NCBI GenBank assembly: GCA_020205615.1
Contig: CM035163.1
Span: 46,345,652-46,409,651, forward strand
Reading direction: 5' to 3'
DNA: 64,000 nt
Source of the DNA: Panax quinquefolius
Lineage: Eukaryota; Streptophyta; Magnoliopsida; Apiales; Araliaceae
Position 1 is the first letter of the stretch. Each line of letters starts with the position of its first letter. The notes beneath the pieces were generated by a model, which was given only the letters and a program-made list of their open reading frames with translations, was not told the origin of the DNA and ran no database searches. Position numbers and translations under genes: made by a program. Of this stretch, positions 34,171-45,277 are shown piece after piece.

Positions 34171-34494
34171 GTAGTAGTAGTAGTAGTACTATTATTATTA
34201 TTACTGTTATTGTTGCCAATGAATGTAGTCCATATTAGGCAACGAAATATAGCAATAAAAAAACTTTCGTTGCCCATGATGAGGAGAAATCAAGTGGTTA
34301 GAAATTTTGCAACGAATTTCTAATGAACTTTGTTTCCAAATTTTGCAACGACTTATGAATTTCGTTGCAAAAAGTAAAAGCCTGACACAATCTGCAACGA
34401 AGGACAAATTTCGTTGCTAAACATATACTTTTAGCAACGACTTATAAAGTCGTTGCCCGAAAAATCGTTGCTAAAGGCCTATTTTTTTGTAGTG
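32945..34494. mobile_element. Non-autonomous CACTA-type DNA transposon
   Basis: The ends are inverted repeats: TACTACAAAAAAATGGGGC on the left and, reversed, CACTACAAAAAAATAGGCC on the right. A 3-bp duplication ATT flanks it (32942-32944 and 34495-34497). The first base of the left end is T, not C. Roughly twenty copies of TTTCGTTGC or its complement GCAACGAAA crowd the subterminal 0.4-0.5 kb of each side, as CACTA transposase-binding repeats do. It has no transposase gene, only a long ATT microsatellite in the centre, so it depends on a full-length relative. Confidence 0.93.
33962..34204. repeat. ATT trinucleotide microsatellite in the CACTA element
   Basis: About 240 bases of ATT/ACT/GTT triplets, dominated by ATT, with short GTT, CTATT and TAG interruptions. 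All open frames here are poly-Ile, poly-Asn or poly-Leu translations of the repeat. Confidence 0.95.
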
Positions 34495-34497
34495 ATT

Positions 34498-35080
34498 CCA
34501 CATTTGTTGACTTTTATTCTTAAACCAATTGACACGACTCAATTCTTCTGATGCAGACAGATGATACACTATGATCTTGATTGTGGTGTCTTGCCACCTT
34601 GGAGCTTGATCTGGTACTGATGGATAAGAACACTACGATTTCTCTTAAGTACTGGTACATTACGATCTTCACTTGCTTGTCTTGCAGACTCTACGCTTCC
34701 GAGAGCACTCTATGATTCTTGAGTTTGATTCGGCAGGCGTTTGGACCACTCTACGATTTCATGAGAGTCCCTCCAAAGAAGACAAACTACGATTCACGAT
34801 GCTCTATGATTCTGCCTTGGCTTCTGCAATCTTTTGATCAGCTTGATAGACTACGATTCTGCTGAAGCCTATCTATTACATCTCAAGATATAGATCAACC
34901 TAACAACTTTGATCTTTTCTTCTATACATTCATTTACAGAATGATAAACATTAAAACTCAGATCAACCTAACAAGTTTGATCTACCACTAAGTCCTTGTA
35001 CATATGATCCTTGAAGGACTTTACATATAATCATGAATATTGACTTTCAATATCAAATTTAAATATGTAATCTTCTAACA
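34498..35080 (-). repeat. Element C 5' LTR, outer portion
   Basis: The minus strand begins TGTTAGAAGATTACAT directly after the D codons ending RKST. That start pairs with the CTAACA end at 26264 as short LTR inverted ends. It contains nine near-copies of a CTCTACGATTC motif (34567-34859) and a repeated GATCAACCTAACAA. No coding is seen. The left limit is uncertain because of E and the CACTA element. Confidence 0.7.
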
Positions 35081-35371
35081 GTACTCTTTCTATCAATTTT
35101 ACAACATATAAAATCAGCATCTGAGTATCCTGTTAATTCAAATGAAGATTCCTTGGGATACCAAAGCCCCAAATGAGGTGTGCATTTGAAATACTTGAAA
35201 ATCCTTTTCACAACAGTTAAATATAATTCCTTAGGGTTAGCTTGAAATGTTGCACATATAAATGTAGCAAACATGATGTTTAGTATACTAGCAGTTAAGT
35301 AAAGAAGAGAACCTATCATACCTCTGTATTGAGTAATATCAATACATTTACCTTTCTTATCTTTGTCAAGC
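35081..35371 (-). pseudogene. Element D RNase H, partial
   Basis: The minus strand from 35371 reads TQYRGMIGSLLYLTAS, later TPHLGLWYPKESSFELTGYSDADF, and ends DRKST. These are the start of copia RNase H, including the catalytic Asp in YSDADF. Element C's LTR begins exactly after RKST (normally RKSTSG). The upstream end at 35372 is where H inserted (TTAGT), with the same K-L codons as in C at 18770. Confidence 0.88.
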
Positions 35372-35376
35372 TTAGT
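35372..35376. repeat. Target-site duplication TTAGT of array H (partner 48994-48998)
   Basis: TTAGT precedes TGTGAGACCCC here and follows the last LTR end GGGCGACACA at 48993. Removing the array rejoins D's codons in step with C (GTCAAGCTTAGT then GGCTGGTGCAAT). Confidence 0.95.
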
Positions 35377-36539
35377 TGTGAGACCCCAGATTTTATGAAT
35401 AAAGATTTAAATTTCTTGATTTTTTTTTGAATATTATGGAGTAAATTTAATATAATGTTAAAGTTATGGGTAATATTTATAAATTTTTCAAAGTACTCAA
35501 GTTGTATTATATTCGATTGGTCAGGGAATATTCTTTTTATCGGGGAATATCCGTACGACGGCACAATCATTGGTGAACCAACAACGGAAGTATTGTCGTG
35601 GTAAGAAAACGACAGAATTATCTTCTTATAAAATAACGACAGAAGTGTTAACGTAAAAACTGTTGAACTACCCGGTAGTAAAAGTACAGTAATACGCGTG
35701 GTTGCATAGTAGCACATGGTATTGATTATTGATGCTTACGTGAGAAGTTACTCAGTTATACTCAATTATTACTACAATAATTATTGTATCATATCTCTCG
35801 TATTATTGATTCGATTATTGTCACAAAGATCATCTCGCATTATATGATATATTATTAAATTAATAATTGAGACGACAAAGTTATATTCATATTATTAAAT
35901 TGTAATATTTACAATGTCTAGAAGTTACATCGAAGGAGAGGTTTGGACACCTAATTGCGTGCGATAGGGGAGAAATCCTTATTGAAAGCCCCTTTCCTCG
36001 AACGACTGGTTGTTAAATATTATGAGTTATAATATTAATGATGAATAAGTTCTTGTTGATTAAAGATGAATTTAATAGTTCCATTGTGTTGGGATTATTA
36101 GTGTTAGTGGAAATCGACATCTATTCCGATGATAATTGATGTCTGAGGTTTATATTGATAAATCGGGGAATTTATCCGATAAATGAGCAATTAATTGCTA
36201 CTAATTCACATGCTTATATAGCTATTTGTTCACATGTGTGTACTACTGAGTCACATTCACTTACTATTAGGGGAGTTGGTGCAAGATTGATAATACTTGT
36301 ATGATTAAATTAAAGATGGAGGTATAGATGGAGGTACTATACTGTAATTCGTATTTTCACATGATTATAACTATTGATTCACATGATTGAACTATTGATT
36401 CAGATTATTTACTATTAGGGGAGGTGGTGCAAGTTTGATAATACTTGCAGGACTAAATTAAAAATGAAAGAAAAGTTGGAGGTGTTGTACTGTAATTTTT
36501 TGAGGCCCAAAACGTGCAATTATCAAAACTATATTTTTC

Positions 36540-36547
36540 TATAAATA
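36540..36547 (+). promoter_or_regulatory. TATA box of H LTR 1
   Basis: TATAAATA, context TTCTATAAATAGAAGCTCATTC. It is the 5'-most promoter of the array. Confidence 0.72.
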
Positions 36548-36734
36548 GAAGCTCATTCTTCCTTCATTTCTCACCAATTCAGTAAAGCTATAGAGCAATT
36601 ATTATAGAGAGAGATTGTAGAGAGAAGCTATAGAGAGAAAATCTATAGAAGAAGAGAAGCCTGCAACCTCACTATTTCAGTATCCAGTTTCTTCTGAGGT
36701 AAGGGATATTATTTGTTGCACCTATAAGGGGTAT

Positions 36735-37385
36735 TATTTCTTTTGTATTCATGAAGAGAACTTCTGTTATTCCATTCTTTATTATTCTGTTGGAATAACG
36801 TGTATACGCTGATCTCTAGTATACTTGGTGAAATTCTTTTGTTATTCCATTCTTTATTATTCTCATTGAATATCCTCGTCTGCATGCGTTTCTTACGCTT
36901 CGGGTCCGTTATTTATTATTCTGTTGGAATAACTTTATGCTATCTAAGTCTCTGCATGCATGGTGATTTCATTGTTATTCCATTCTTTATTATTCGTTGA
37001 ATATCCTCACATGCATGCGTTTTTACCGGACACGTTCCGTTATTTATTATTCTGTTGAATAACCTGCCATGCAAAGTAACGCATGCATGGTGATTTCATT
37101 GTTATTCCATTCTTTATTATTCATTTGGAATATCATGTCTCACAGCATTTTACGCCGGAATCGGTTCCGTTATTTATTATTCTGTTGGAATAACTCTTTT
37201 GGCTGCATCTACCGCATGTATGGTGATTTCATTGTTATTCCATTCTTTATTATTCATTGGAATATCATATACATGCATTTTACGCCAACTCGGTTCCGTT
37301 ATTTATTATTCTATTGAATAACCTATCTATGCTGAAGCAATCGCATGCATGGTGATTTTGTTATTATCCCATTCTTTATTATACT
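36735..37385 (+). repeat. About 130-bp minisatellite in H LTR 1
   Basis: Each unit combines TTATTCCATTCTTTATTATT, a GGAATATC stretch, CCGTTATTTATTATTCT, GGAATAACC and GCATGCATGGTGATTT. Four GCATG units are here, four in LTR 3 (47525, 47666, 47794, 47925) and two in LTR 2, B's LTRs and the 29-32 kb solo LTR. Small open frames inside it are artefacts. Confidence 0.85.
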
Positions 37386-38379
37386 TAGTTGGTTAAAGTT
37401 TTGACTTCTATACTCCATGAAATTAGTGGAATATCCTTGATATTTGCGCTTCATCCAGTATATTTTCATGAAAATATTCTTTTGAGCATTCTTGAATTTT
37501 ACTCTACAAAGAAGTATCATGTTGACAATTTGGACGTTATTAGTTCCTGAATAAATTAATTCTTGAACTTCTTTTATTGAATTCTTATATCATTGTCATC
37601 ATCCTCATGTTTATATTTTTTTGAAAGTCATCTGTAGAATGTAGTGCATAGATGGACCTTGTATGATTATGACCAGGGATTATTCTGTGTAATCATAATC
37701 GTAATGTTACAAATGATGTGGTAAAAGTCCTCATTGGCCCGTGAGTGCATTGATGGACAGCTTGTTGGCATGATCATGACTATTGGATTTAATACACTAA
37801 TATCCTCGGCCCGTAGTGCATGGATTATTTGTGGTCGTGATACTAATGAATATCCTTGGTCAGTAAAGTGCGTGGATGATGTGGATTATTTATTGTCGAG
37901 TCCTAGCGATAAAAGTGATGAAAAACCTTTTAAATCATAAAAGATAGTAGATTTTATTCTCTACTTGACTCTTTTAATGGATTGCTTGTTCCGCTGCAGT
38001 TGTTGAAGACTATTGATAATTTATTCTGCATTATCTTAGTCATAATATTTCTTACTGGGCTAGTTGAGCTCACCCTTTCTTTCACTGTTCTCTTCAGGAA
38101 ATGAGAACGTAGCCGAGACTAGTCGGGGAATGGAGTGATGGTCTAGATGATAGTATTAGTAGTCCTCACTATTCTGTTAAATAATGTGATAATAAATGTA
38201 ATGAGGACATCATTGAGTTTGTATACTGTCTAGATGACAATATACGTATTAAAACTCTTAGATTATGTTTTGTCGTATTTTACACGACTGTTGTATAATT
38301 AAGTTGTATTTGGATTTATGTACCATGTATTTGGCGACTCAGAATAGGTGATGTATACTTATTTTGGGGGCGCCACAGT

Positions 38380-38397
38380 TGGTATAAAAGCTTAGGG
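38380..38397 (+). other. Primer binding site of H internal 1
   Basis: TGGTATAAAAGCTTAGGG, two bases after LTR 1. It matches the A primer site (TGGTATCAAAGC) except for one base. It is predicted to pair with initiator tRNA-Met. The equivalent at 43559 is degraded (AATATCAAAGC). Confidence 0.8.
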
Positions 38398-38564
38398 ATA
38401 TGATCCCTGGCTGAGATGTGAGATAAGAACTAGGAGGGGAGAGATGGGGAATTCCTTCGCTAGTATGACCTACCTAAGTTTATTTGGTACTTAATTGGTC
38501 GGTCAGACTATAGGGATAATATGTGATATGTTAATTAACCCTTGTTTTGTGACAGCGTTTGCGA

Positions 38565-38945
38565 ATGACATCTGAAAATATTGAGATAAGCAATGAAGCA
38601 CATGAGACCGTTGAGTCAACTCAACCAAAAGGTAACGACCAACAACATGATAATAATCGTACCGGTGGCAACAGCCATCGGAACAATGATAACCATCGTG
38701 GGGGAAATTATCATGTCAAGAATGGTATCCACTTCGGTGGTAATCATGGCCAAGATAATAGAAGTGGAAATTTCAAGAAGAGAAGGTCATTTAGCTCAAT
38801 TTTATCGTATGGTGAAGTCAAGTCCAGCTGGGACGGTGGCACCAAAAGCGGATACGGACAAAACAAAGTCGGTGGTTTCAAGAAGAGCATTTTTTTTGTG
38901 ACTTCTCAAAAAGCGAGTAACCCAAACGAAGTTAGCACGGGTTAG
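38565..38945 (+). pseudogene. H internal 1 gag remnant with core deleted
   Basis: The start MTSENIEISNEAHETVES matches gag starts of A and B. It then jumps from the N-terminus straight to the Asn/Gly/His-rich linker (QQHDNNRTGG, NYHVKNGIHFGG). The roughly 200-residue particle-forming core and the first zinc knuckle are gone. In another frame REGHLAQFYR is the end of the second knuckle, with Cys changed to Tyr. The tail reads FFVTSQKASNPNEVSTG, as in A and B. No functional Gag can be made. Confidence 0.82.
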
Positions 38946-38959
38946 TTAATTATAATTTT

Positions 38960-39263
38960 TTGCGAAGTCTATACCTTATTAAATACCGATTCTACCCATT
39001 CTTTTATCACTCTTTCTTACGCTTAACGTTTAAATTTGACTCCGGAGAAATTAGACTTTGACTTATCGGTTGAAACTTCGTTAGCAGAAACCTTCGTTAC
39101 CTCCACTGTTTATAAATCTTGTTTGATTCAAATTGACACTTTCACGTTACCTATCGATCTTATCTCTTTAAAAATACTTGCCTTTGATGTGATTTTAGGA
39201 ATCGATTGGTTAACTACTCATCATGCTTTTCATAAGGTTGTTAGCTTTCATATTCCTAACTAA
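38960..39263 (+). pseudogene. H internal 1 protease remnant
   Basis: It reads YTLLNTDSTHSF, with the catalytic Asp changed to Asn, then LTPEKLDFDLSVETSL and LKILAFDVILGIDWLTTHH, the retropepsin C-terminal half. A shift separates the two parts near 39030. Compared with internal 2, the active-site changes differ. Confidence 0.75.
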
Positions 39264-40090
39264 CCAGTTATGTGAATTCAAGCAACCAAACCACTAAAGT
39301 CAATCATTGTCATATCAAGCCATAAGTAAAGAGCCCCGATCCTTTTGTTGTTGACTTCCTTGTGTGAAATGCACCAAAGCCAGACTTTCTGTAGGTGACG
39401 TCGTGAATGACGATGGCAAGATGGTAGGTATCAATGTGACGTACTATCCAAGTCATGGATGAGAGTCACAGTTTTTAATGATATTTCTATTGTTAATAAA
39501 TTTCCTGACGTATTCTTGAAGACTTCTTAGCCTACTCCAGAACGTGAAATCGAATTTGGTATTGACCCCAGTACAAAACCCATTTCTTCAACCCTTAAAT
39601 ATTTCTTCACCCAAAACGAACGTATAATGCGCCAAAGACGTTGGCTAGAGCTGTTGAAGATTACGATCATACCATTCAATATCATCGTGGAAGAGCGAAC
39701 GTGGTAGCTGACGCATTGAGTAGAAGTTCGTATTCGTTTACGAGTGCGATGTTGTTAACACAAAGAACCATTTCGTTTAACTTACAAATGATGAAGATAG
39801 AGTTAAAGACTCTAGGGACCCACGTGAAGATAATGAATATACGAGTAGAATCGACTTTAATCGATAAAGTTAAAGCCGCTCAAGTTACATACTCAGAACT
39901 GATGAATGTGAAGAAGAAGGTTCAAGAAGGCGTTATTCTAGAATAAAGAGTCGATGAAGAGAGAAAATCTCAACCCTCGATTTAATTGGCCCATTGGAAA
40001 TCCTCGATCGTGGCCTATAGACTCGTTTTACCACCAAGTATGTCGCGTGTTCATAATGTTTTTCACGTATCGTTGTTAGTAAAAACTTAG
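39264..40090 (+). pseudogene. H internal 1 pol remnant
   Basis: The RT start (PEREIEFGIDPSTKPIS) is fused to the end of RNase H ([40 protein letters not shown]). The linker VKKKVQEGVILE then meets a stop and the integrase C-terminal end (VAYRLVLPPSMSRVHNVFHVSLL). The RT palm, RNase H core and integrase core are absent. The joints match B and internal 2. Confidence 0.82.
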
Positions 40091-40640
40091 TCGTGGGGGA
40101 CTATGGAGACAAATTTCAGAATAATTATTGAATCTGAAAAATTATGAAATCATGGGGGTTTTATAGAGCATGTTACAAGCTTTCCATAGCCTCGAAAACG
40201 GACTAATTCCGATAAAGAATGAAGAGGTTATGAAGATTTGAAGTATATGTGCGTCAAAAGTTGCAAAATCTAGAAAATTGGAGTTAAGTGCCAAGAGTCG
40301 AATGCTTAGGCGCTAGACTCGGTGCTCACATTCTGTTCTTGGGCACCTAGGCTCTTGCCCAAGGCCAAATTTGGGCGACTAGGCACTGGTCGAGTGTTAA
40401 GCCAAAATCTATCCGGACGTCCTTTAGTAAATTGGTCATAACGTTTTCATACGAACTCCGATTAAGGTGATTCAGGATGATTCGGAAAGATAACGAGTAG
40501 ACCTATAACTTTCATTCTTTATATTTTGATATTTGAGGTCGGTATCAAGGCCCAAAATGGTTACTTTAGGGACTAATGTGCATTTAGAGGCAATCGGAGG
40601 ACATCGGGCATTCACGTATGCAACATGTAATGTTTTCGAC
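40091..40640 (+). other. Acquired non-coding segment, H internal 1
   Basis: It is homologous to B 7560-8118 and H 45278-45830. It holds the GCGCCTAGG-type cluster (about 40300-40400, eroded here) and no recognised coding. It lies between the integrase remnant and the short chromodomain scrap (RYPHLF near 40690-40710). Confidence 0.65.
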
Positions 40641-40754
40641 GATAAAGGTATTCAAGGTTATACCTCAAGAGTTGGAATATGAAATGAAGTCAAGGTATCC
40701 TCACCTTTTCGGCATACTAGGTACGTACATAAATTTCGAGGGCGAAATTTTATT

Positions 40755-40766
40755 AGGAGGGGAGAT
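40755..40766 (+). other. Polypurine tract before H LTR 2
   Basis: AGGAGGGGAGAT directly before TGTGAGACCCC. The equivalent before LTR 3 is AGAGGGAGATCA at 45946-45957. Confidence 0.78.
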
Positions 40767-43556
40767 TGTGAGACCCCTGATTTTATGAATAAATGCGAAA
40801 TTTTCTTGAATTTTTTTTGAATATTATGGAGTAAATTTGATATAATTTTATAGTTGTGGGTAATATTTATAAATTTTTCAAAGTACTCAAGTTGTATTAT
40901 ATTCGATTGGTCGGGGAATATTCTTTTTTGTTTGGGAATATCCGAATGCGACAAGCATGATCATTAGTGAACCGACAAATGGAAGTATTATCGTGGTAAG
41001 AAAACGCATCAATTATCTTTTATAAAATAACGGCGGAAGTGTTACCGTTAAAACTATTGAACTACCCATTAATAAAAAGTGCGATGTACGTGTGGGTTGC
41101 ATAGTAGCACACAATTATTGATTATTGATGCTTACGTGAGAAGTTACTCAGTTATACTCAATTATTACTACAGTAATTGTTGTATCATATCTCTCATATT
41201 ATTAATTCGATTATTGTCACAGTATCATCTGCATTATATGATATATTATTAAATTAATAATTGAGATGACAAAGTTATTCATATTATTAAATTGCAATAT
41301 TTACAATGTCTAGAAGTTCTGTCAAGGAGAGGTTTGGTCACCTAATTGCGCGCCAATAGGGAGAAATCCTTATTGGAAAGCCACCTCTTTCCTGGGAACG
41401 ACCTGGTTGTTAAATATTAGGAGTTATAATATTAATGATGAATAAGTTCTTGTTGATTAAAGATGAATTTAATAGTTCCATTGTGTTGGGATTATTAGTG
41501 TTAGTGGAAATTGACATCTATTCTGATGATAATTGATGTTTGAGGGTTATATTGATAAATTAGGGAATTTATCCGATAAATGAGCAATTAATTACTACTA
41601 ATTCACATGCTTATATAACTATTTGTTCACATGTGTGTACTACTGAGTCACATTCACTTACTATTAGGGGAGTTGGTGCAAGATTGATAATACTTGTATG
41701 ATTAAATTAAAGATGGAGGTATAGATGGAGGTACTATACCGTAATTCATATTTTCACATGATTGTAACTCAATTCACATGACTGAACTATTGATTAACAT
41801 TATTTACTATTAGGGGAGGTGGTGCAAGTTTGATAATACTTGCAGGACTAAATTAAAAATGAAAGAAAAGTTGAAGGTGTTGTACTGTAATTTTTTGAGC
41901 CCCAAAACGTGCAATTATCAAAACTATTTTTTTCTATAAATAGAAGCTCATTCTTCCTTAATTTCTCACCAATTCAGTAAGGCTATAGAGAAATTATTAT
42001 AGAGAGAGATTGTAGAGAGAAGCTATAGAGAGAAAATCTATAGAAGAAGAGAAGCCTGCTACCTCACTATTCCAGTATCCAGTTTCTTCTAAGGTAAGGG
42101 ATATTATTTGTTGCACCTGTAAGGGGTATTATTTGTTTTGTATTCATGAAGAGAACTTCTGTTATTCCAATCTTTATTATTCTGTTGGAATAACGTGTAT
42201 ACGCGGTCTACCCTATACTTGGTGAAATTCTTACATTATTCCATTTTTATTATTCATTTGAATATCCTATCTCGTATGCTTTTACTGTGGACCGGGTTCC
42301 GTTATTTATTATTCTCATTGGAATAACCTGCCTCATGCTAAGTAATCGCATGCATGGTGATTTTTGTTGTTATTACTTTCTTTATTATTCTGTTGAATAT
42401 CCTCGCTCATGCATGCTTTTACGCCGAGACTGGTTCCGTTATTTATTATTCGTTGAATAACTCCGCTCATGCTGAAATACCGCATGCATGGTGATTTCTT
42501 TTATTATTCCATTCTTTATTATACTCAGTTGGTTAAAGTTTTGACTTCTATACTCCATGAAATTAGGGGAATATCCATGATATTTGCGCTTCATCCAGTA
42601 TCTTTTCATGGAAATATTCTTATGAGCATTCTTGAATTTTACTCTATAAAGAAGTATCATGTTGACAATTTGGACGTTATTAGTTCCTGAATAAATCAAT
42701 TCTTGAACTTGTTTTATTGAATTCTTATATCATTGTCATCATTCTCATGTTTATATTTTTTTTGAAAGTCATCTCAGGGGCAGTAGGTGCATAGATGGAC
42801 TTGGTATGATTATGACCAGGGATTATTCGATGTAATCATAACCGTAATGTTACAAATGATGTGGTAAAAGTCCTCATTGGCCCGTAGTGCATTGATGGAC
42901 AGTTGTTGGCATGATCATGACCATTGATGAATACACGAATATCCTCGCCCGTAGTGCATGGATTATTTGTGGTCGTGATACTAATGAATATCCTCGGGTC
43001 AGTAGTACATGGATGATGTGGATTATTTATTAAAACGTCCCAAATGATAAAAGTGATGAAAACCTTTTAAATCATAAAAGATAGGAGATTTTATTCTCTA
43101 CTTGACTCTTTTAATGGATTGCTTGTTCCTCACCGCAGCTTAAACTTGATGTCTATTGTATTTTATCGGTTTAACATTGTTGAAGACTATTGATAATTTA
43201 TTCTCGCATTATCTTAGTCATAATATTTCTTCTTTGGGCTAGTTGAGCTCACCCTTTCTTTCACCGTTTCTCTCTGTGAAATGAGAACGTGGCAATAGAC
43301 TAGTCTGGGGAATGGAGTGACGGTCCGGATGATAGTATTAGTAGTCCTCACTATTCATTAAATAATGTGATAATAAATGTAATGAGGACATCATTGAGTT
43401 TGTATAATTTGCCTAGATGACAATATACGTATTAAAACTCTTAGATTATGTTTTTTATTTTACACTACCGTTGTATAATTAAGTTGTATTTGGATTTATG
43501 TACTATGTATTTGGCGACTCGGAATAGGTGATGTATACCTATTTTGGGGCGCCACA
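40767..43556 (+). repeat. H array LTR 2 (middle)
   Basis: 2,790 bp, TGTGAGACCCC to GGGGCGCCACA, shorter than its neighbours mainly because its minisatellite has two GCATGCATGG units, not four. The TATA box is at 41935-41942. It serves as 3' LTR of the first unit and 5' LTR of the second. Confidence 0.92.
41935..41942 (+). promoter_or_regulatory. TATA box of H LTR 2
   Basis: TATAAATA in the family context TTCTATAAATAGAAGCTC. Confidence 0.7.
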
Positions 43557-43740
43557 TTAATATCAAAGCTTAGGATATAATCCCAGGTGAGATGTGAGAT
43601 AAGAACTAGGAGGGAGAGATGGGGAATTCCTTCGCTAGTATGACCTACCTAAGTTTATTTGGTATTTAATTGGTCTCACGGACTATAGGGATAATATATG
43701 ATATGTTAATTAACCCTTGTTTTGTGACAAATAATCATGA

Positions 43741-44076
43741 ATGACATCCGAAAATATTGAGATAAGCAATGAAGCACGTGAGACCGTTGAGTCAACTCAA
43801 CCAAAAGGTAACGACCAACAACACGATAATAATCGTACCGGTGGCCACAACTATCGGAACAATGATAACCATCGTGGGGGAAATTATCATGTCAGGAATG
43901 GTATCCACTTCGGTGGTAATCATGGCCAAGATAATAGAAGTGGAAATTTCAAGAAGAGAAGGTCATTTAGCTTAATTTTATCGTATGGTGAAGTCAAGTC
44001 CAGCTGGGACGGTGGCACCAAAAGCGGATACGGACAAAACAAAGTCGGTGGTTTCAAGAAGAGCATTTTTTTGTGA
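43741..44076 (+). pseudogene. H internal 2 gag remnant with core deleted
   Basis: It is nearly identical to 38565-38945, with the same start (MTSENIEISNEARETVES) and the same core deletion. A single-base length change in the T run near 44068 ends the frame at KKSIFL, earlier than in internal 1. The shared deletion shows that the two internals come from one parent. Confidence 0.82.
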
Positions 44077-44119
44077 CTTCTCAAAAAGCGAGTAACCCAA
44101 ACGAAGTTAGCACGGGTTA

Positions 44120-44438
44120 GTTAATTATAATTTTTTGCGAAGTCTATACCTTATTAGATACCGGTTTTACCCATTCTTTTATCTCTCTTTCTTGCGCTCA
44201 ACGTTTAAATTTGACTCCGGAGAAATTAGACTTTGTCTTATCAGTTGAAACATCGTTAGCAGAAACCTTCGTTACTTCCACTGTTTATAAATCTTATTTG
44301 ATTCAAATCGACACTATCACTTTACCTGTCGATCTTATCTCTTTGAAAATACTTGCATTTGATGTGATTTTAGGAATCGATTGTTTAACTACTCATCATG
44401 CTTTTCATAAGGTTGTTAGCTTTCATATTCCTAACTAA
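44120..44438 (+). pseudogene. H internal 2 protease remnant
   Basis: It reads YTLLDTGFTHSF, keeping DTG, then LTPEKLDFVLSVETSL and LKILAFDVILGIDCL. The active site is better kept than in internal 1 (NTDST). A frame break lies between the two parts. Confidence 0.75.
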
Positions 44439-45277
44439 CCTGTTATGCGAATTCAAGCAACCAAACCACTAAAGTCAATCATTGTCATATCAAGCCATAA
44501 GTAAAGAGCCCCGTTCCGTTTGTTGTTGACTTCCTTGTGTGGAATGCACCAAAGCCAAACCTTCTGTAGGCGACGTCGTGAATGACGATGACAAGATGGT
44601 AGGTATCAATGTGACGTACTATCCAAGTCATGGATGAGAGTCACAGTTTTGAATGATATTTCTATTGTTAATAAATTTCCTGACTTATTCTTGAAGACTT
44701 CTTAGCCTACCCCAGAACGTGAAATCGAATTTTGTATTGACCCCAGTACAAAACCCATTTCTTCAACCCTTAAATATTTCTTCACCCAAAACGACCGTAT
44801 AATGTGCCAAAGACGTTGGCTAGAGCTGTTGAAGATTACGATCATACCATTCAATATCAACGTGGAAGAGCGAACGTGGTAGCTGATGGGTTGAGTAGAA
44901 GTTCGTATTTGTTTACGAGTGCGATGTTGTTAACACAAAGACCCATTTCATATAACTTACAAATGATGAAGATAGAGTTAAAGACTCTAGGGACCCACGT
45001 GAAGATAACGAATATACAAGTAGAATCGACCTTAATTGATAAAGTTAAAGCCACTCAAGTTACATACTCAGAACTGATGAATGTGAAGAAGAAGGTTCAA
45101 GAAGGCGTTATTCTAGAATAAAGAGTCGATGAAGAGAGAAAATCTCAACCCTCAATTTAATTGGCCCATTGGAAATCCTCGATCGAGTAGGATCTGTGGC
45201 CTATAGACTCGTTTTACCGCCAAGTATGTCGCGTGTTCATAACGTTTTTCACGTATCGTTGTTAGTAAAAACTTAGT
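44439..45277 (+). pseudogene. H internal 2 pol remnant
   Basis: It has the same fusion as internal 1: RT N-terminal PEREIEF, then [38 protein letters not shown] and the integrase C-terminal end. Here the connection IEILDRVGSVAYRL-like is complete, while internal 1 lacks a few codons at that point. It is non-functional. Confidence 0.8.

Larger units (their letters stand above)
18572..35080 (-). mobile_element. SIRE/Maximus-like Ty1/copia element C, 3' end outside window
   Basis: It runs right to left. The 5' LTR has ends TGTTAG...CTAACA (split: about 34498-35080 and 26264-27024). Then come the initiator-Met primer binding site (26247-26261), gag with CCHC knuckles, protease, integrase and RT, the copia order. 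RNase H and the 3' end are cut off by element A at 18572. Solo LTR F splits the protease/integrase border, and truncated element E splits the LTR. The bases outside the LTR, GTACT at 35081-35085, belong to D's RNase H codons, so C inserted into D. Stops occur in gag and integrase; the element is dead. Confidence 0.88.
35377..38377 (+). repeat. H array LTR 1
   Basis: 3,001 bp, TGTGAGACCCC to GGGGGCGCCACA. The repeat block at about 36735-37385 has four copies of the GCATGCATGGTGATTTC-type unit. The TATA box is at 36540-36547. A GAGAGA-rich leader follows (about 36605-36650). Confidence 0.93.

Noticed and set aside
33923..34277. Poly-Ile, poly-Asn and poly-Leu open frames on both strands
   Set aside because: These are translations of the ATT trinucleotide tract in the CACTA element.
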